Shown here: one piece after another, positions 45,302-54,839 of the stretch | How the letters are laid out: every line of letters starts with the position of its first letter | Numbering within the stretch: position 1 is the first letter of the stretch | Source: Dermatophilaceae bacterium Sec6.4 | GTDB taxonomy: Bacteria > Actinomycetota > Actinomycetes > Actinomycetales > Dermatophilaceae | Length of the DNA stretch: 64,000 nucleotides | Direction of reading: 5' to 3' | Assembly (NCBI GenBank): GCA_039636865.1 | Contig: CP144172.1 | Span: forward strand, 1 to 64,000 | Position numbers and translations under genes: made by a program | The notes under the pieces: model-generated | What the model was told of the DNA's origin: nothing | Database searches by the model: none | What the model saw: only the letters and a program-made list of their open reading frames with translations

Positions 45302-46135
45302 CTAGTTCAGCCGGCCCGCCAGCACCGCGTCGCAGATGCGGCCGCCTTCCTGCGCACCGGCCGCTACCGCCTCTGCGCAGTGGATCAACCACAGGCGCAC
45401 CCCGTCCGGCGTACCGGTCGCGTACGCCGCGAGCGCGCCCAGGTACTCCACGACGCCGCTGCGCCCGTGTCCCCACTCAGGCACCGAAACGCCGGTGGGG
45501 TCCAGTCCGCCCTCGACCAGCAGCGCCCGCTCGAAAGCTCTGGCGACCACGGCGTTACCCCTCGCGAACGGTCGGGCACAGGCGATCTCGGCGTGGGCGA
45601 TCGCCGCGACCACGACGATCGGCGCGTCCTGCGAGGCGTCCAACAGCCCCGCGATGCCGCGCATCCGTTCCGCAGCTACCGATGCCGGCGGCGCTGACCC
45701 CAGCTCCACCAACTCGCGACAGTCCTGGTCACCGGTGCGCGGACGCCCGAGAGACTCCTGTTCAGCGAGGTCCGCGGCAGCAGCGACGTGCAGCCGCGCG
45801 AGGGCGCCGGAAGGCGCGGACCGCACCGCGGCGCCGAGGCGTTCGGTCTGTGAGGTCGCCCGTACCGCGCTGCGCAAGGCCTGTTCCAACGGTCCCGCCG
45901 GGTCCGGCCAGGCGACCGCTCCGCGCATCAGGTCGCGTACGACGTCGACGCTGAACTCCGCCCCGTCCAGGGCTGCACTCGCCCGCGCACCCCGGACCCG
46001 CGACTCGGTCGCGCCCTCGGGGATGCGCCGTCGAAGCGCAGGGTGCCACCGCAGCGCCGTACAGGTCTCGCGGGCATCGTTCACGGCATCCGCCACCCCG
46101 GGAAGTGTCAGCAGATCGTCCAGAGGTCCGGCCAC
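45302..46135 (-). CDS. Fic/DOC-like protein with degenerate active site
   Basis: 277 aa from GTG 46135. A TAAATT box lies eight bases before it, giving a leaderless start; longer in-frame starts at 46330 or 46489 lack signals. IAHAEIACARPFARGNAVVA followed by RAFERALL mirrors the Fic motif HPFxxGNGR, but reads RPFARGNAVVAR, lacking the catalytic His at its usual place (a His lies eight residues earlier). Its position between tad and core repair genes is common in actinobacteria, where such proteins are called Fic-like oxidoreductase-type or hypothetical. Catalysis is doubtful. Confidence 0.72.
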   Translation of the reverse strand: MAGPLDDLLTLPGVADAVNDARETCTALRWHPALRRRIPEGATESRVRGARASAALDGAEFSVDVVRDLMRGAVAWPDPAGPLEQALRSAVRATSQTERLGAAVRSAPSGALARLHVAAAADLAEQESLGRPRTGDQDCRELVELGSAPPASVAAERMRGIAGLLDASQDAPIVVVAAIAHAEIACARPFARGNAVVARAFERALLVEGGLDPTGVSVPEWGHGRSGVVEYLGALAAYATGTPDGVRLWLIHCAEAVAAGAQEGGRICDAVLAGRLN

Positions 46136-46143
46136 GGACGACC

Positions 46144-46149
46144 AATTTA
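46144..46149 (-). promoter_or_regulatory. -10 box (TAAATT) of a leaderless fic-like transcript
   Basis: TAAATT lies eight bases before the GTG at 46135 in an AT-rich spot between divergent genes. Confidence 0.5.
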
Positions 46150-46395
46150 GCGTGGGCTGTCCGGGCAGGATCTCGCGTGCGTCCGATGGAGGGTCGAACA
46201 AGGGCCGCCAACCGCACGCAACGTCATAACCATCATGCTCGTTGTGCCCGCCGGTCCGCCCCTCCGGTGCTCCCAGTTCGCACCGATGCAGCACCACGAG
46301 ATGGTGATCCGGATAAACTGGGAGTTCCATGGGAGCCGAAGGTCCCGGTCGGCACGTCGTCGAAGATCTCACCGAACCGCGAAGGCGGCCAACTC

Positions 46396-47682
46396 TTGTC
46401 TCTTCCCACCGACACCAAGAATGCACTGTTCTCCCGCGGCGAATGGCCCGAGGCCAAACGCGTCGCCGATCTGCTGCGGCTGGAGACAATCGGTGGGGCG
46501 ATGCTGCTGGTGGCTGCGCTCGTGGCGATCATCTGGTCGAACACCCCCTGGGACGCTGCCTACTTCAGTCTGCAGGACTTCGAGTTCGGTCCTTCGTCGC
46601 TCGACCTGCACCTCAGCATGAGTCATTGGGCTTCCGATGGGCTGCTCGCGATCTTCTTCTTCACCGTCGGCCTGGAGCTCAAGCACGAGTTCCTGCGCGG
46701 CGACCTGCGTGACCCGGCCAAAGCAGTGGTACCGGTCATCGCGGCCGCCTGCGGAGTGGTCGTGCCCGCTGTCTTCTATGTGCTCGTCCAGCTCCTTTCC
46801 GGCGGTGGAGCCATCGACGGGTGGGCAATCCCCACGGCTACCGACATTGCGTTCGCTGTCGCGGTCCTGGCCGTGATCGGCACCCATCTACCGACGGCGC
46901 TGCGCTCATTCCTGCTGACACTGGCGGTGGTCGATGACCTGATCGCCATCACCATCATCGCGATCTTCTTCACCAGCACGATCAACGTCTGGGCCCTGTT
47001 CGGCTCCTTCGCCGTCGTCATCCTGTTCGGCCTCCTGATGCGCTTCGGGGTCCGCAATCCCCTGATCCTGGTACCTGTCGGGGTCATCGCCTGGGTACTG
47101 CTGCACGCCTCCGGTATCCACGCCACGATCGCGGGCGTGCTCCTCGGGTTGTCGGTACCGGTGGCGTACGACACTGCCCACAATCTCGAACACCGCATCC
47201 GCCCACTGTCCGCAGGATTCTGCGTACCGGTCTTCGCCTTCTTTGCGGCCGGCGTCAACTTCATCGACGGTTTCGCCGACGCCGTGACCGACCCGGTCAC
47301 GATCGGCATCGTGGTGGGCCTGATCTGCGGCAAGACAGTCGGCATCTTCGGCAGCACCTTTGTGATGGCCAGGTTCACCAAAGCCAAACTGGACGACGGC
47401 ATCGCCTGGTCGGATCTGTTCGGGATGAGCCTGCTCGCGGGCATCGGCTTCACGGTGTCCTTACTCATCGGCGAGCTCGCCTTCGGCCCCGACAGCGATA
47501 CCGATCAGCACGTCAAGATCGGGGTTCTGGTCGGGTCCCTCCTCGCTGCGCTACTCGCTACAGCGGTGCTGCGTCGACGTAACAAGATCTACGAAGCCGC
47601 GTGGATCGAGGAAAACCGCGACGATGACCATGACGGCATCCCCGACATCTATCAACAGCGCAAACGACACGACTACCCGTAG
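46396..47682 (+). CDS. nhaA: Na+/H+ antiporter NhaA
   Basis: 428 aa if started at the TTG at 46396; the start is uncertain because no ATG or GTG lies near the conserved N-terminus. The NhaA core is complete: GWAIPTATDIAFAVAVLAVIG (its Asp) and LTLAVVDDLIAITIIA (the Asp-Asp sodium site), with eleven to twelve helices. The C-terminus is hydrophilic and acidic (EENRDDDHDGIPD). It exchanges sodium for protons for pH and salt homeostasis. It is followed by a holin-like gene 64 bases later. Confidence 0.92.
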   Translation: MSLPTDTKNALFSRGEWPEAKRVADLLRLETIGGAMLLVAALVAIIWSNTPWDAAYFSLQDFEFGPSSLDLHLSMSHWASDGLLAIFFFTVGLELKHEFLRGDLRDPAKAVVPVIAAACGVVVPAVFYVLVQLLSGGGAIDGWAIPTATDIAFAVAVLAVIGTHLPTALRSFLLTLAVVDDLIAITIIAIFFTSTINVWALFGSFAVVILFGLLMRFGVRNPLILVPVGVIAWVLLHASGIHATIAGVLLGLSVPVAYDTAHNLEHRIRPLSAGFCVPVFAFFAAGVNFIDGFADAVTDPVTIGIVVGLICGKTVGIFGSTFVMARFTKAKLDDGIAWSDLFGMSLLAGIGFTVSLLIGELAFGPDSDTDQHVKIGVLVGSLLAALLATAVLRRRNKIYEAAWIEENRDDDHDGIPDIYQQRKRHDYP

Positions 47683-47746
47683 CCTTCTATAAACTGTGGC
47701 CCGACCGCACGCGTACGAACCCACATCGCACCGAAGGAGACCCTCG

Positions 47747-48178
47747 ATGGCTCAGAGCACCAAAGAGCAGCCCAGCACCTCATCCCGTGAGGCAGCTGGG
47801 CAGCGCACGCTCGGCCAGTTGGTCGCCGATGCCCAGACCGATGTCAAAGACATCGTCAAAGGTGAGATCGCCCTCGCGAAGATTGAGATCAAGTCCGATG
47901 TCGCCAAGGGTGGCAAGGGCGCGGGCATGCTGGTCGGGGCGGCCGTCTTCGGCCTCTTCGCGCTCGGCTTCCTGCTGACTGCGGGCGCCTGGGCGCTGTC
48001 GCTGGTACTGCCGACCTGGGCGGGCTTCCTCATCGTCGGCGGCGCTCTGCTGCTCATCACGGCCCTCCTCGCGCTGGTCGGCATCGGTGCCCTGAAGAAG
48101 ATCAAGGGCAAGCCGGAGCGCACCATTGAAACCAGCCAGAAGGCTGTCGCAGCGATCAAGCCGCCGAAGGCCGCGTAG
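47747..48178 (+). CDS. phage holin superfamily III-like membrane protein
   Basis: 143 aa from ATG 47747 (GAAGGAG upstream). TLGQLVADAQTDVKDIVKGE, then IALAKIEIKSDVAKGGKGAG form an amphipathic N-terminal part; two helices (MLVGAAVFGLFALGFLLTAG, AGFLIVGGALLLITALLALV) follow. This is the actinobacterial Phage_holin_3_6 family, a chromosomal membrane protein whose function is unknown despite its name. No phage genes surround it. Confidence 0.87.
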   Translation: MAQSTKEQPSTSSREAAGQRTLGQLVADAQTDVKDIVKGEIALAKIEIKSDVAKGGKGAGMLVGAAVFGLFALGFLLTAGAWALSLVLPTWAGFLIVGGALLLITALLALVGIGALKKIKGKPERTIETSQKAVAAIKPPKAA

Positions 48179-48193
48179 GGGCAGCGCCGGGCG

Positions 48194-48838
48194 TCACACC
48201 CGCCGGTAGCGCTCGGGTACGAGTCGTTCGTCGTGCTCGTCCCAGGGCACTGCATGTCCGGCGAGCTTCAATGTTTCGTTGAGCAGGATCGCAGTGAATC
48301 CCCAGATGTAGAGTCCGTCCACCTCGAACGCGGGTGCGGCGAACTTCCGCCCTGGTGCGACCGCAGTGAACCGGTTCGCCGGATCGATCAGGTCAGCGAC
48401 TGACACCCGCGCCACTCTGGCGACCTCGGCCTCGCGGGCCACGACGGGCGATGGTGATTCCCACCAGGCCACCACGGGCGTGACCTGAAACCCCGTCACA
48501 CTCAGCGGGAATATCGGCAACTGACCCACGACGTACACACCCTCGGCGCTCAGGCCTACCTCCTCGTTGGCCTCCCGCAACGCAGTGTCGCGAGGTGCGG
48601 CGTCCCCCGGGTCGACACCTCCGCCGGGAAAGGACACCTGCCCAGCATGTTTACGCAGCGTCTCAGCGCGCTGGGTCAGCAGGATGTCTTCGCCGCCACC
48701 GACGCGCGGGCCGAAGAGCATCAATACGGCGGACGCCCGACCACCGGAGCCCGAACCCGCCGCGAATCTCGGCATCCGCTGCGCGGCCTGAGCTTCGATG
48801 TTCTGCAACCACGACGGAACGGGGTGACCATCGCTCAC
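48194..48838 (-). CDS. CoA pyrophosphatase (NUDIX)
   Basis: 214 aa from GTG 48838 (GTGA overlap with nth). [20 protein letters not shown], then REANEEVGL is the NUDIX box of CoA pyrophosphatases (the PROSITE-like [20 protein letters not shown] upstream is the UPF0035 signature). It hydrolyses CoA to phosphopantetheine and 3',5'-ADP. The nth-CoA pyrophosphatase pair is a conserved actinobacterial arrangement. Confidence 0.92.
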   Translation of the reverse strand: MSDGHPVPSWLQNIEAQAAQRMPRFAAGSGSGGRASAVLMLFGPRVGGGEDILLTQRAETLRKHAGQVSFPGGGVDPGDAAPRDTALREANEEVGLSAEGVYVVGQLPIFPLSVTGFQVTPVVAWWESPSPVVAREAEVARVARVSVADLIDPANRFTAVAPGRKFAAPAFEVDGLYIWGFTAILLNETLKLAGHAVPWDEHDERLVPERYRRV

Positions 48839-49554
48839 CGAGGTGCCATCTCGTATTTGAGCAGCGCGCGGGCCTTGTCCGGATCGGTCTCGCCATCGCC
48901 GTACGACGGGCACCAGCGGGCCACCGGGCACACCCCGCAGGCGGGTTTCTTCGCGTGGCACATCCGCCGACCGTGGAAGATCAGCACATGGCTGAGCATC
49001 GTCCAGTCCTTGCGCGCGAACATCTGGCCGATAGCGGCTTCGACCTTGACGGGGTCGGTCTCCTCGGTCCACCCGAAGCGCCGCACGAGTCGCCCGAAGT
49101 GGGTGTCCACCGTCAGGCCCGGTATTCCGAAGGCGTCGCCGAGCACCACATTGGCAGTCTTGCGCCCTACTCCGGGCAGCGTGACGAGATCCTCCAGCCG
49201 GGGTGGGACAGCGCCGTCGTACCGCTCGACCAGCGCCTGACCCAAGGTGATCACCGAGTTGGCCTTCGCCCGGAAGAACCCCGTCGGACGCAGCAGCGTC
49301 TCCAGCTGCTCCCGATCCGCGCCGGCGTAGGCCGCGGCGTCGGGGTAGCGCTGGAACAACGTGGGCGTCACCTTGTTGACCCCGACGTCCGTTGTCTGCG
49401 CAGACAGGATGGTTGCGACCAGCAACTCCAACGGGGTGCTGAAGTCCAGTTCACAATGGGCATAGGGATACGTCTGCTCCAGCGCGCGGTACATCTTGCG
49501 GGCGCGACGGGTGCGCGAGACGGGGCTCTGCGTGCTGGTGTCGAGACGTTTCAC
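48835..49554 (-). CDS. nth: endonuclease III
   Basis: 239 aa from GTG 49554. HhH motif [18 protein letters not shown] supplies the catalytic Lys (GRKTA); [15 protein letters not shown] carries the catalytic Asp; the 4Fe-4S cluster cysteines lie in [17 protein letters not shown]. It removes oxidised pyrimidines. TAGTCT lies seven bases before the GTG, so the mRNA should be leaderless. Divergent from crp with 64 bases between the start codons. Confidence 0.94.
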   Translation of the reverse strand: MKRLDTSTQSPVSRTRRARKMYRALEQTYPYAHCELDFSTPLELLVATILSAQTTDVGVNKVTPTLFQRYPDAAAYAGADREQLETLLRPTGFFRAKANSVITLGQALVERYDGAVPPRLEDLVTLPGVGRKTANVVLGDAFGIPGLTVDTHFGRLVRRFGWTEETDPVKVEAAIGQMFARKDWTMLSHVLIFHGRRMCHAKKPACGVCPVARWCPSYGDGETDPDKARALLKYEMAPR

Positions 49555-49561
49555 CCGGTCG

Positions 49562-49567
49562 AGACTA
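49562..49567 (-). promoter_or_regulatory. -10 box (TAGTCT) of a leaderless nth transcript
   Basis: TAGTCT is seven bases before the nth GTG at 49554 and is identical to the box before the ATPase gene at 4275. Confidence 0.5.
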
Positions 49568-49618
49568 GGCCTCGCTTCGATCACCCGGATGACATGGTGA
49601 CGTGGCACACTTACCCCT

Positions 49619-50296
49619 GTGGAAACCGAAGCCGTGCGCAAGGCGCCGTTGTTCGCTGCTTTGAACGATACGGACGCGGAGGCGCTGCTCGCATCGATGT
49701 CGCGCACTCAGATTCCACGTGGCGCTGAGTTGTTCAGTGAAGGCGACCAGGGCGACTCCCTCTACGTCATCACCGCCGGCAAGGTGAAGCTGGGTCGGCG
49801 CTCCGTCGACGGCCGCGAGAACCTGCTGGCCATCCTCGGGATGGGCGAGATGCTCGGTGAGCTGAGCCTGTTCGATCCGGGGCCCCGCACTGCCACGGCC
49901 ACTGCAGTCGCCGACACCGAGCTGGTCGGGCTGGCCCACCCGGACATGACCGACTTCCTCAAGGACCGCCCCGAGGTCGCCATGACGATGCTGGCTGCCC
50001 TCGCCCGCAGGCTGCGCCGCACCAACGAGGCGCTCGGCGACCTTGTATTCACCGATGTGCCGGGCCGGGTCGCCAAGGCGTTGCTGGACCTCTCCAGTCG
50101 CTTCGGGCGGCCGGTCGACGACGGCATCCTGGTCGCGCACGACCTGACCCAGGAGGAGTTGGCCCAGTTGGTCGGCGCGTCCCGGGAGACCGTCAACAAG
50201 GCACTGGCCGATTTCAGCGCACGCGGCTGGGTCAAGCTCGAAGCACGCGCGGTGACCCTGCTCGACGTCGAACGACTGCAGCACCGCGCACGCTGA
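49619..50296 (+). CDS. Crp/GlxR-type transcription regulator
   Basis: 225 aa from GTG 49619. N-terminal cyclic nucleotide-binding domain ([20 protein letters not shown] contains the cAMP-contact RTA), dimer helix [20 protein letters not shown], then the winged helix [24 protein letters not shown]. It is the orthologue of mycobacterial Crp (Rv3676) and corynebacterial GlxR by sequence and by its place between nth and the MBL hydrolase. A global cAMP-responsive regulator. Confidence 0.95.
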   Translation: METEAVRKAPLFAALNDTDAEALLASMSRTQIPRGAELFSEGDQGDSLYVITAGKVKLGRRSVDGRENLLAILGMGEMLGELSLFDPGPRTATATAVADTELVGLAHPDMTDFLKDRPEVAMTMLAALARRLRRTNEALGDLVFTDVPGRVAKALLDLSSRFGRPVDDGILVAHDLTQEELAQLVGASRETVNKALADFSARGWVKLEARAVTLLDVERLQHRAR

Positions 50297-50334
50297 TGCA
50301 GTGCGTGCAACCGCATTACTGCTGATTCACTGCG

Positions 50335-51102
50335 CTAGTCGAGATAGTCCAGCTGGGCCGCCACGGTTGCCTTCGCGGCCGGCCAGACCTCTCGCGGCAC
50401 GTCCGCATAAACACTTTCCACCACAGCCTGCACGACATCCGGCGCACCAGCCGCGCCGGCTGCGAGCGCCGCCCGTACCTGCTCCAGACGCTGCATCCGA
50501 TGCGCGGTGTATTGCGCGACGACGGGAGCGGCGTCGGGGTGCGTGGGCCCGTGACCGGGGCCGAGCGTCATTTTTTCCGCGACGGCTGCCAACCGGTCCA
50601 ACGAGTTCAGGTACGCCGCGAGCTCACCGTCGGGGTGGGCGACCACGCTGGAGCCCCGGCCCAGCACCGTGTCACCGGTCAGCAGCAGGTGTTCACTCTC
50701 GACCAGGAACGAGACCGAATCGCTGGTGTGCCCGGGGGTAAGCAGCACCCGGATCTGCAGCCCTCCGAGAGTGATCCGCTCGTTGTCGGAGAACGGCTGC
50801 CCGCGGCCGGCACCCCGCACGGGTGCGCCGGTCAGGTCTGCCCAGCGGTCTGCGGACTCCGCATGATCGAAGTGGCCGTGGGTCAGCAGCGTCAGCGCGA
50901 CACGGGCGTCCTGCGCTGCCACCTGCGCGAGCACTGCCTGCAGATGCGTCTCGTCCAGCGGTCCAGGATCGACGACGACCGCATCCCGGGAGCCGGGCGC
51001 CGTCAGCACCCAGGTGTTCGTTCCGTCCAGTGTCATCGGTCCGGGGTTGGGGCAGAGCACCACCGTCGCTCCGGGTGTCACCGGGCCGCCCTGCCAGGTC
51101 AT
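50335..51102 (-). CDS. MBL-fold hydrolase (LACTB2-like)
   Basis: 255 aa. The metal motif THGHFDHAES, LLTPGHTSDSV and LTGDTVLG, plus the C-terminal GPGHGPTH, give a complete binuclear zinc site; the LACTB2-type winged-helix tail is present (VRAALAAGAAG..., PREVWPAAKATVAAQL). Members hydrolyse thioesters or cleave RNA; substrate unassigned. Its start overlaps the NUDIX stop by four bases. Confidence 0.9.
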   Translation of the reverse strand: MTWQGGPVTPGATVVLCPNPGPMTLDGTNTWVLTAPGSRDAVVVDPGPLDETHLQAVLAQVAAQDARVALTLLTHGHFDHAESADRWADLTGAPVRGAGRGQPFSDNERITLGGLQIRVLLTPGHTSDSVSFLVESEHLLLTGDTVLGRGSSVVAHPDGELAAYLNSLDRLAAVAEKMTLGPGHGPTHPDAAPVVAQYTAHRMQRLEQVRAALAAGAAGAPDVVQAVVESVYADVPREVWPAAKATVAAQLDYLD

Positions 51103-51959
51103 ACCGGCAGCTGCGCTGTCATGACGACCTGGTCACCGTCGTAGTGAGCCACCGGCATCACCCGGATCACCTGCGGTGTCGAGCCGACGACTGCGGCCGG
51201 GGCATCCGCCTGTGTCAGACGTTCCAGATTCGTGCTCGTGGGAGCCAGCATCATCACCTCGCCCGCTGTCAGGGCAGCCAGGAGCTCGGCGGGTCGTACC
51301 CACCGGGAGACGTCCGCCTCGGTGGTCTGGTCGTCGGCGATCTGCCCCTCGGGCAGCAGCGCGGCGAAGAAGTAAGTGTCGTAGCGCTTCTTCTCGAACT
51401 CCGGCGTCACCCAGTGGTCCTGCAGCGACAGCAGGTCCGAACGGAGCACCAACCGCTCCTCGGACAGCACCTGGGACAGTGACGATTCTTTGGCCAGCAG
51501 GTCCGCGCGGTGCTGCTGCCACCTGACACCGCTCACATCCCGCAGTACAGATGTCCCGTCCGGGCCGGCGAGCAGTACACCGCATTCTTCGAAAACTTCC
51601 CGGACTGCCGCGCATACGAGTTCCACGGCGTCCTCGCGTGGGACGTCGAGCCGGGCTGCCCACTCATCCGGGCTCGGCCCTGCCCACGGCGGCTCGGCTT
51701 CACCGTCGCGGGGATCGACGCCACCGCCGGGGAAGACCCACATCGACGGCGCGAACGCCATCGTCGCGACCCGGCGCTGCATGAAGACCTCCACACCTGA
51801 GCCACCCACTTCCGCATCGCCGGACTGCCCGGCGCGCAACACCATCACGGTGGATGCACGCCGAGTGGGCGCACCGGCAGGGCAACCCGCGTCCAGCCAG
51901 GTCCGGACCACATCCTCCAGCGGACCGGCGGCAGGGTAGCGCTGTTCTCGGGTGGTCAT
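51099..51959 (-). CDS. NUDIX hydrolase
   Basis: 286 aa. [19 protein letters not shown] is followed by a long insertion and REVFEECGVLLAG, so the NUDIX box (G-x5-E-x7-REVFEECG) is split by about 35 residues, as in the NUDT7/NUDT19 branch acting on CoA derivatives. Position before the MBL hydrolase gene is conserved. Coupled by a four-base overlap. Confidence 0.88.
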   Translation of the reverse strand: MTTREQRYPAAGPLEDVVRTWLDAGCPAGAPTRRASTVMVLRAGQSGDAEVGGSGVEVFMQRRVATMAFAPSMWVFPGGGVDPRDGEAEPPWAGPSPDEWAARLDVPREDAVELVCAAVREVFEECGVLLAGPDGTSVLRDVSGVRWQQHRADLLAKESSLSQVLSEERLVLRSDLLSLQDHWVTPEFEKKRYDTYFFAALLPEGQIADDQTTEADVSRWVRPAELLAALTAGEVMMLAPTSTNLERLTQADAPAAVVGSTPQVIRVMPVAHYDGDQVVMTAQLPV

Positions 51960-51992
51960 CGGTGCGATCTCGACGTCTGCACGCCGGGTTCG

Positions 51993-52454
51993 TCAGCCCT
52001 GTACCGAGACGGTGATCTCGACCTCGACCGGGGCGTCCAGCGGCAGTACGGCCACACCGACCGCGGACCTCGCGTGCGCACCCTTCTCGCCGAATGCGTC
52101 GGCCAGTAGCTGACTGGCACCGTTGATGACACCGGGCTGGCCGGTGAACGACGGATCGCTCGCCACGAAACCCACCACCTTGATCACCCGGACGGTGTCC
52201 AGGTCGGGCACCAGAGACTTCACGGCGGCGATCGCATTCAGCGCGCAGCTGCGTGCCAGGTCTGTGGCCTGCTCCGGGGTGACCTCCGCGCCGACCTTGC
52301 CGGTCGCGGCGAGCTTGCCGTCGACCATCGGTAGCTGACCCGACGTCATCACGATGTTGCCGTCCCTGATAGCGGGGACGTAAGCAGCGACCGGTGCTGC
52401 GACCGCGGGCACCGTCAGCCCCATCTGCGACAGACGATCCTCCACACCCGACAT
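51993..52454 (-). CDS. RidA-family protein
   Basis: 153 aa from ATG 52454, in an ATGA overlap with the small gene upstream. IRDGNIVMTSGQLPMVDGKL, CALNAIAAVKSLV and the C-terminal HARSAVGVAVLPLDAPVEVE belong to the YjgF/YER057c/RidA fold; the residue Arg (HARSAVG) that contacts the substrate carboxylate is kept. Possible enamine/imine deaminase. Typical order with MBL and NUDIX genes. Confidence 0.9.
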   Translation of the reverse strand: MSGVEDRLSQMGLTVPAVAAPVAAYVPAIRDGNIVMTSGQLPMVDGKLAATGKVGAEVTPEQATDLARSCALNAIAAVKSLVPDLDTVRVIKVVGFVASDPSFTGQPGVINGASQLLADAFGEKGAHARSAVGVAVLPLDAPVEVEITVSVQG

Positions 52455-52609
52455 CAGTTGCCCTTCGGACGCTTCAGGTAGGCGACCAGGTTTCCGCCGT
52501 CGCCCTGCAGGACCTGAACCAGTTCCCAGCCGTCCTCGCCCCACTGGTCGAGGATCTGCTTGGTGGCGTGCACGATGAGCGGGACGGTGGCGTACTCCCA
52601 GTTGGTCAC
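52454..52609 (-). CDS. DUF4177-like small protein
   Basis: 51 aa from GTG 52609, with AAGGAG nine bases upstream. NWEYATVPLIVHATKQILDQ, then WGEDGWELVQVL is a small alpha/beta protein of the DUF4177 type found next to the RidA gene in actinobacteria. Longer in-frame frames upstream lack signals. Function unknown; translation is coupled to RidA. Confidence 0.82.
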   Translation of the reverse strand: MTNWEYATVPLIVHATKQILDQWGEDGWELVQVLQGDGGNLVAYLKRPKGN

Positions 52610-52662
52610 GTGTTTTCTCCTTGGTGAAGGGGTAAGTCGGGATGGGTGCAGTCTGGCAGGAC

Positions 52663-53946
52663 TCAGCGGGTCGGTGCGAACGGCACCAGTTCGCTCGGGA
52701 CCTGCCCGGTGACCATCTGGCGCGCGAGCAATCTGGCCGTGAGCGGGCCGAGGGTGATGCCCCACATGCCGTGCCCGCCGTTGACGAACACCCGTGGCAC
52801 CTTCGTTGCACCGACCAACGGCATGCCGTCGACCGTGACGGGGCGGCTGCCCACCCACAGGTCCTGCGGGTCATCCCAGTCCACTCCGGACAGCAGCGGT
52901 CGTCCCGAATGCATGATGCCGTCGACCCGAGCCATGCTCAGCGGTGCATCGGCGTCCGCGAACTCCATGGTGCCGCCCACCCGCAAGCGGTCGCCGTACG
53001 GGGTGCAGGCCATCCGCTCGTACGGGAAGTAGACCGGGCAGGCCACCGGGCTCGCCGAAGGCTCGGTGACGCCGAGCGAAAAGCTGTAGCCGCGACCGGC
53101 CTGCATGGCGGTGCGCACGCCGCAGCTTTTCGCCAGCTGTGGGAGCCAGGCGCCGGTGGCGATGACGACCGCGTCACCCGAGACCGGCTCACCGCTCATC
53201 ATCTCCACGGTCACCCCGTGCGGACCGTGCCGCAGCGCGTGCACATTCGCCCCGATCCGCACCTCGCCGCCCCGTTCGCGCACCGCATCGGCGAGCGACT
53301 CGACATAGGCACCGGGGTCGATGTAGCGCTGCCCGCCGAGCCGGATCGCCTTCTCCACGTCGGGGCTCACGATCGGTAGCTGCGCACGCAACGTGGCGCC
53401 GTCGACCTCGTCGGCCTGCAGGTCCAGCCCGACCTCGCGGATCTGGGCGATCTCGTGCTCCAGCGCGGCGGCGTCCTCGGCCTTGCGGAACGCGGCCATG
53501 ATCGGCGCTTCCTTCATCCGCGCGCTCACCCCGTTCGCCTCGAGGTGCGCGTACGCCTCGATCGCCTGGGCGTTGACCGGCACGAACTTGGCCATCGTGG
53601 CCCGCCACTGCCCCGGCGTACACCGCCGGGCGAAACCGAGCAGGAACCTGACCAGCTGGGGATCGGCCTTGAAGTGGATGTAGAGCGGCGACTTCGGGTC
53701 CAGCAGCGCCTTTGCGCCGTACTTGAGAACACCGGGCTCGGACAGCGGCACGCACAGCCCTGGCGAGATCCACCCGGCGTTGCCCCACGAACTACCAGCG
53801 GCGATACCGGACCTCTCCACGACGGTGACCCGCACCCCCTGCTCCTGCAGGTACCAGGCCGTCGACAGACCGACCATCCCTGCGCCGACCACCACCACGT
53901 GCAGATCGGACCCAGCGTGTACGGGCCGCAGCCCCTGGTGCGCCAT
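52663..53946 (-). CDS. dadA: D-amino acid dehydrogenase-like FAD oxidoreductase
   Basis: 427 aa from ATG 53946. FAD-binding GAGMVGLSTAWYLQEQG near residue 20 and the second Rossmann element ERSGIAAGSSWGNAGWISPG belong to the DadA family; the C-terminal GGHGMWGITLGPLTARLLA closes the FAD site. Likely membrane-associated D-amino acid oxidation feeding electrons to quinones. The neighbour is a DUF4177 gene; no racemase (dadX) is present. Confidence 0.9.
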   Translation of the reverse strand: MAHQGLRPVHAGSDLHVVVVGAGMVGLSTAWYLQEQGVRVTVVERSGIAAGSSWGNAGWISPGLCVPLSEPGVLKYGAKALLDPKSPLYIHFKADPQLVRFLLGFARRCTPGQWRATMAKFVPVNAQAIEAYAHLEANGVSARMKEAPIMAAFRKAEDAAALEHEIAQIREVGLDLQADEVDGATLRAQLPIVSPDVEKAIRLGGQRYIDPGAYVESLADAVRERGGEVRIGANVHALRHGPHGVTVEMMSGEPVSGDAVVIATGAWLPQLAKSCGVRTAMQAGRGYSFSLGVTEPSASPVACPVYFPYERMACTPYGDRLRVGGTMEFADADAPLSMARVDGIMHSGRPLLSGVDWDDPQDLWVGSRPVTVDGMPLVGATKVPRVFVNGGHGMWGITLGPLTARLLARQMVTGQVPSELVPFAPTR

Positions 53947-54071
53947 TGCAGATGCTCCATCTCGCGTTGCGTCAACGCTTGTTCGCCCTTTTTCAATACT
54001 GTTTTGCGACCGTATCAGGGGCGTAGGGCGGGGTAAGACACCGCGATGTGACCGGCAAGTAGGCTCGCAAT

Positions 54072-54839
54072 ATGGCATCTGCGCTCGACCTGCTCCACCG
54101 TGTCGCGCCACCACCGGATGAAACGACGCCCTACGGTCCGCTGGCCGACCAGCTCTACGACCTGCGCCGCCCGCGCAGTGGAGCACGAAATGTGACGGTC
54201 GTCATCGTGCACGGCGGATTCTGGCGACCGGCCACCGATCGCACGCACGCCGGCCCGCAGGCCGAGGCATTGGCCGAAGCCGGTTTCCACGTCGTTGTCG
54301 TGGAGTACCGCCGTGCGGAACGAGGCGGGTGGCCGCAGTTGCGCGATGACCTGCTCACTGCCCTCGAAACGGTCGCTGCGCGCGATGACCTGCCCAGTGA
54401 CATCGTGCTGGTCGGGCACTCGGCAGGAGGTCATCTCGTGACATGGCTGGCCGCGCAGCAGGCACCCGAAGCACGCGCAGTGCTCGCGGCTGTGTCGCTG
54501 GCCGGGTGCGTCGATCTGCACCGGGTGTTTGCGCTCGATCTGGGCAACGGCGCCGCGCAGGCACTGATGGGCAGCACCCCCGAGCAGGACCCCCAGGCCT
54601 GGGCGGCCGCTGATCCGGCGCTCCTGGGCACACCGCGCATCCCGGTCGTGGCCATCCACGGTGACCGCGACGACGTGGTGCCCGTTGACATCAGCAGGCG
54701 GTATGTCGCCGCCGCGCCTGGAACGACAACTATCACCTGCAGTGGTGCCGATCACTTCGATCTGGTCGATCCGCAGGCGCCCGCATTCCGAATAGTCCTG
54801 GACACCATCATCGAGCTGGCGGGGGATCCCACCGCGTGA
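54072..54839 (+). CDS. alpha/beta-hydrolase (arylformamidase/esterase-like)
   Basis: 255 aa. The oxyanion motif IVHGGFW and nucleophile elbow VGHSAGGHLV are those of the kynurenine formamidase/acetyl-esterase (BD-FAE) group; Asp in GDRDDVVPV and His in SGADHFDLV complete the triad. No other kynurenine pathway gene is seen, so the substrate is open. The stop overlaps the start of the ArsA gene. Confidence 0.87.
   Translation: MASALDLLHRVAPPPDETTPYGPLADQLYDLRRPRSGARNVTVVIVHGGFWRPATDRTHAGPQAEALAEAGFHVVVVEYRRAERGGWPQLRDDLLTALETVAARDDLPSDIVLVGHSAGGHLVTWLAAQQAPEARAVLAAVSLAGCVDLHRVFALDLGNGAAQALMGSTPEQDPQAWAAADPALLGTPRIPVVAIHGDRDDVVPVDISRRYVAAAPGTTTITCSGADHFDLVDPQAPAFRIVLDTIIELAGDPTA

Noticed and set aside
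47747..48178. prophage remnant suggested by the holin-like gene
   Set aside because: This family is a widespread chromosomal membrane protein in actinobacteria, and no lysin, capsid or integrase gene is near.
49590..49618. possible Crp/GlxR autoregulatory site (GTGACGTGGCACAC) before crp
   Set aside because: It matches only part of the TGTGA-N6-TCACA pattern and has the wrong half-site spacing.
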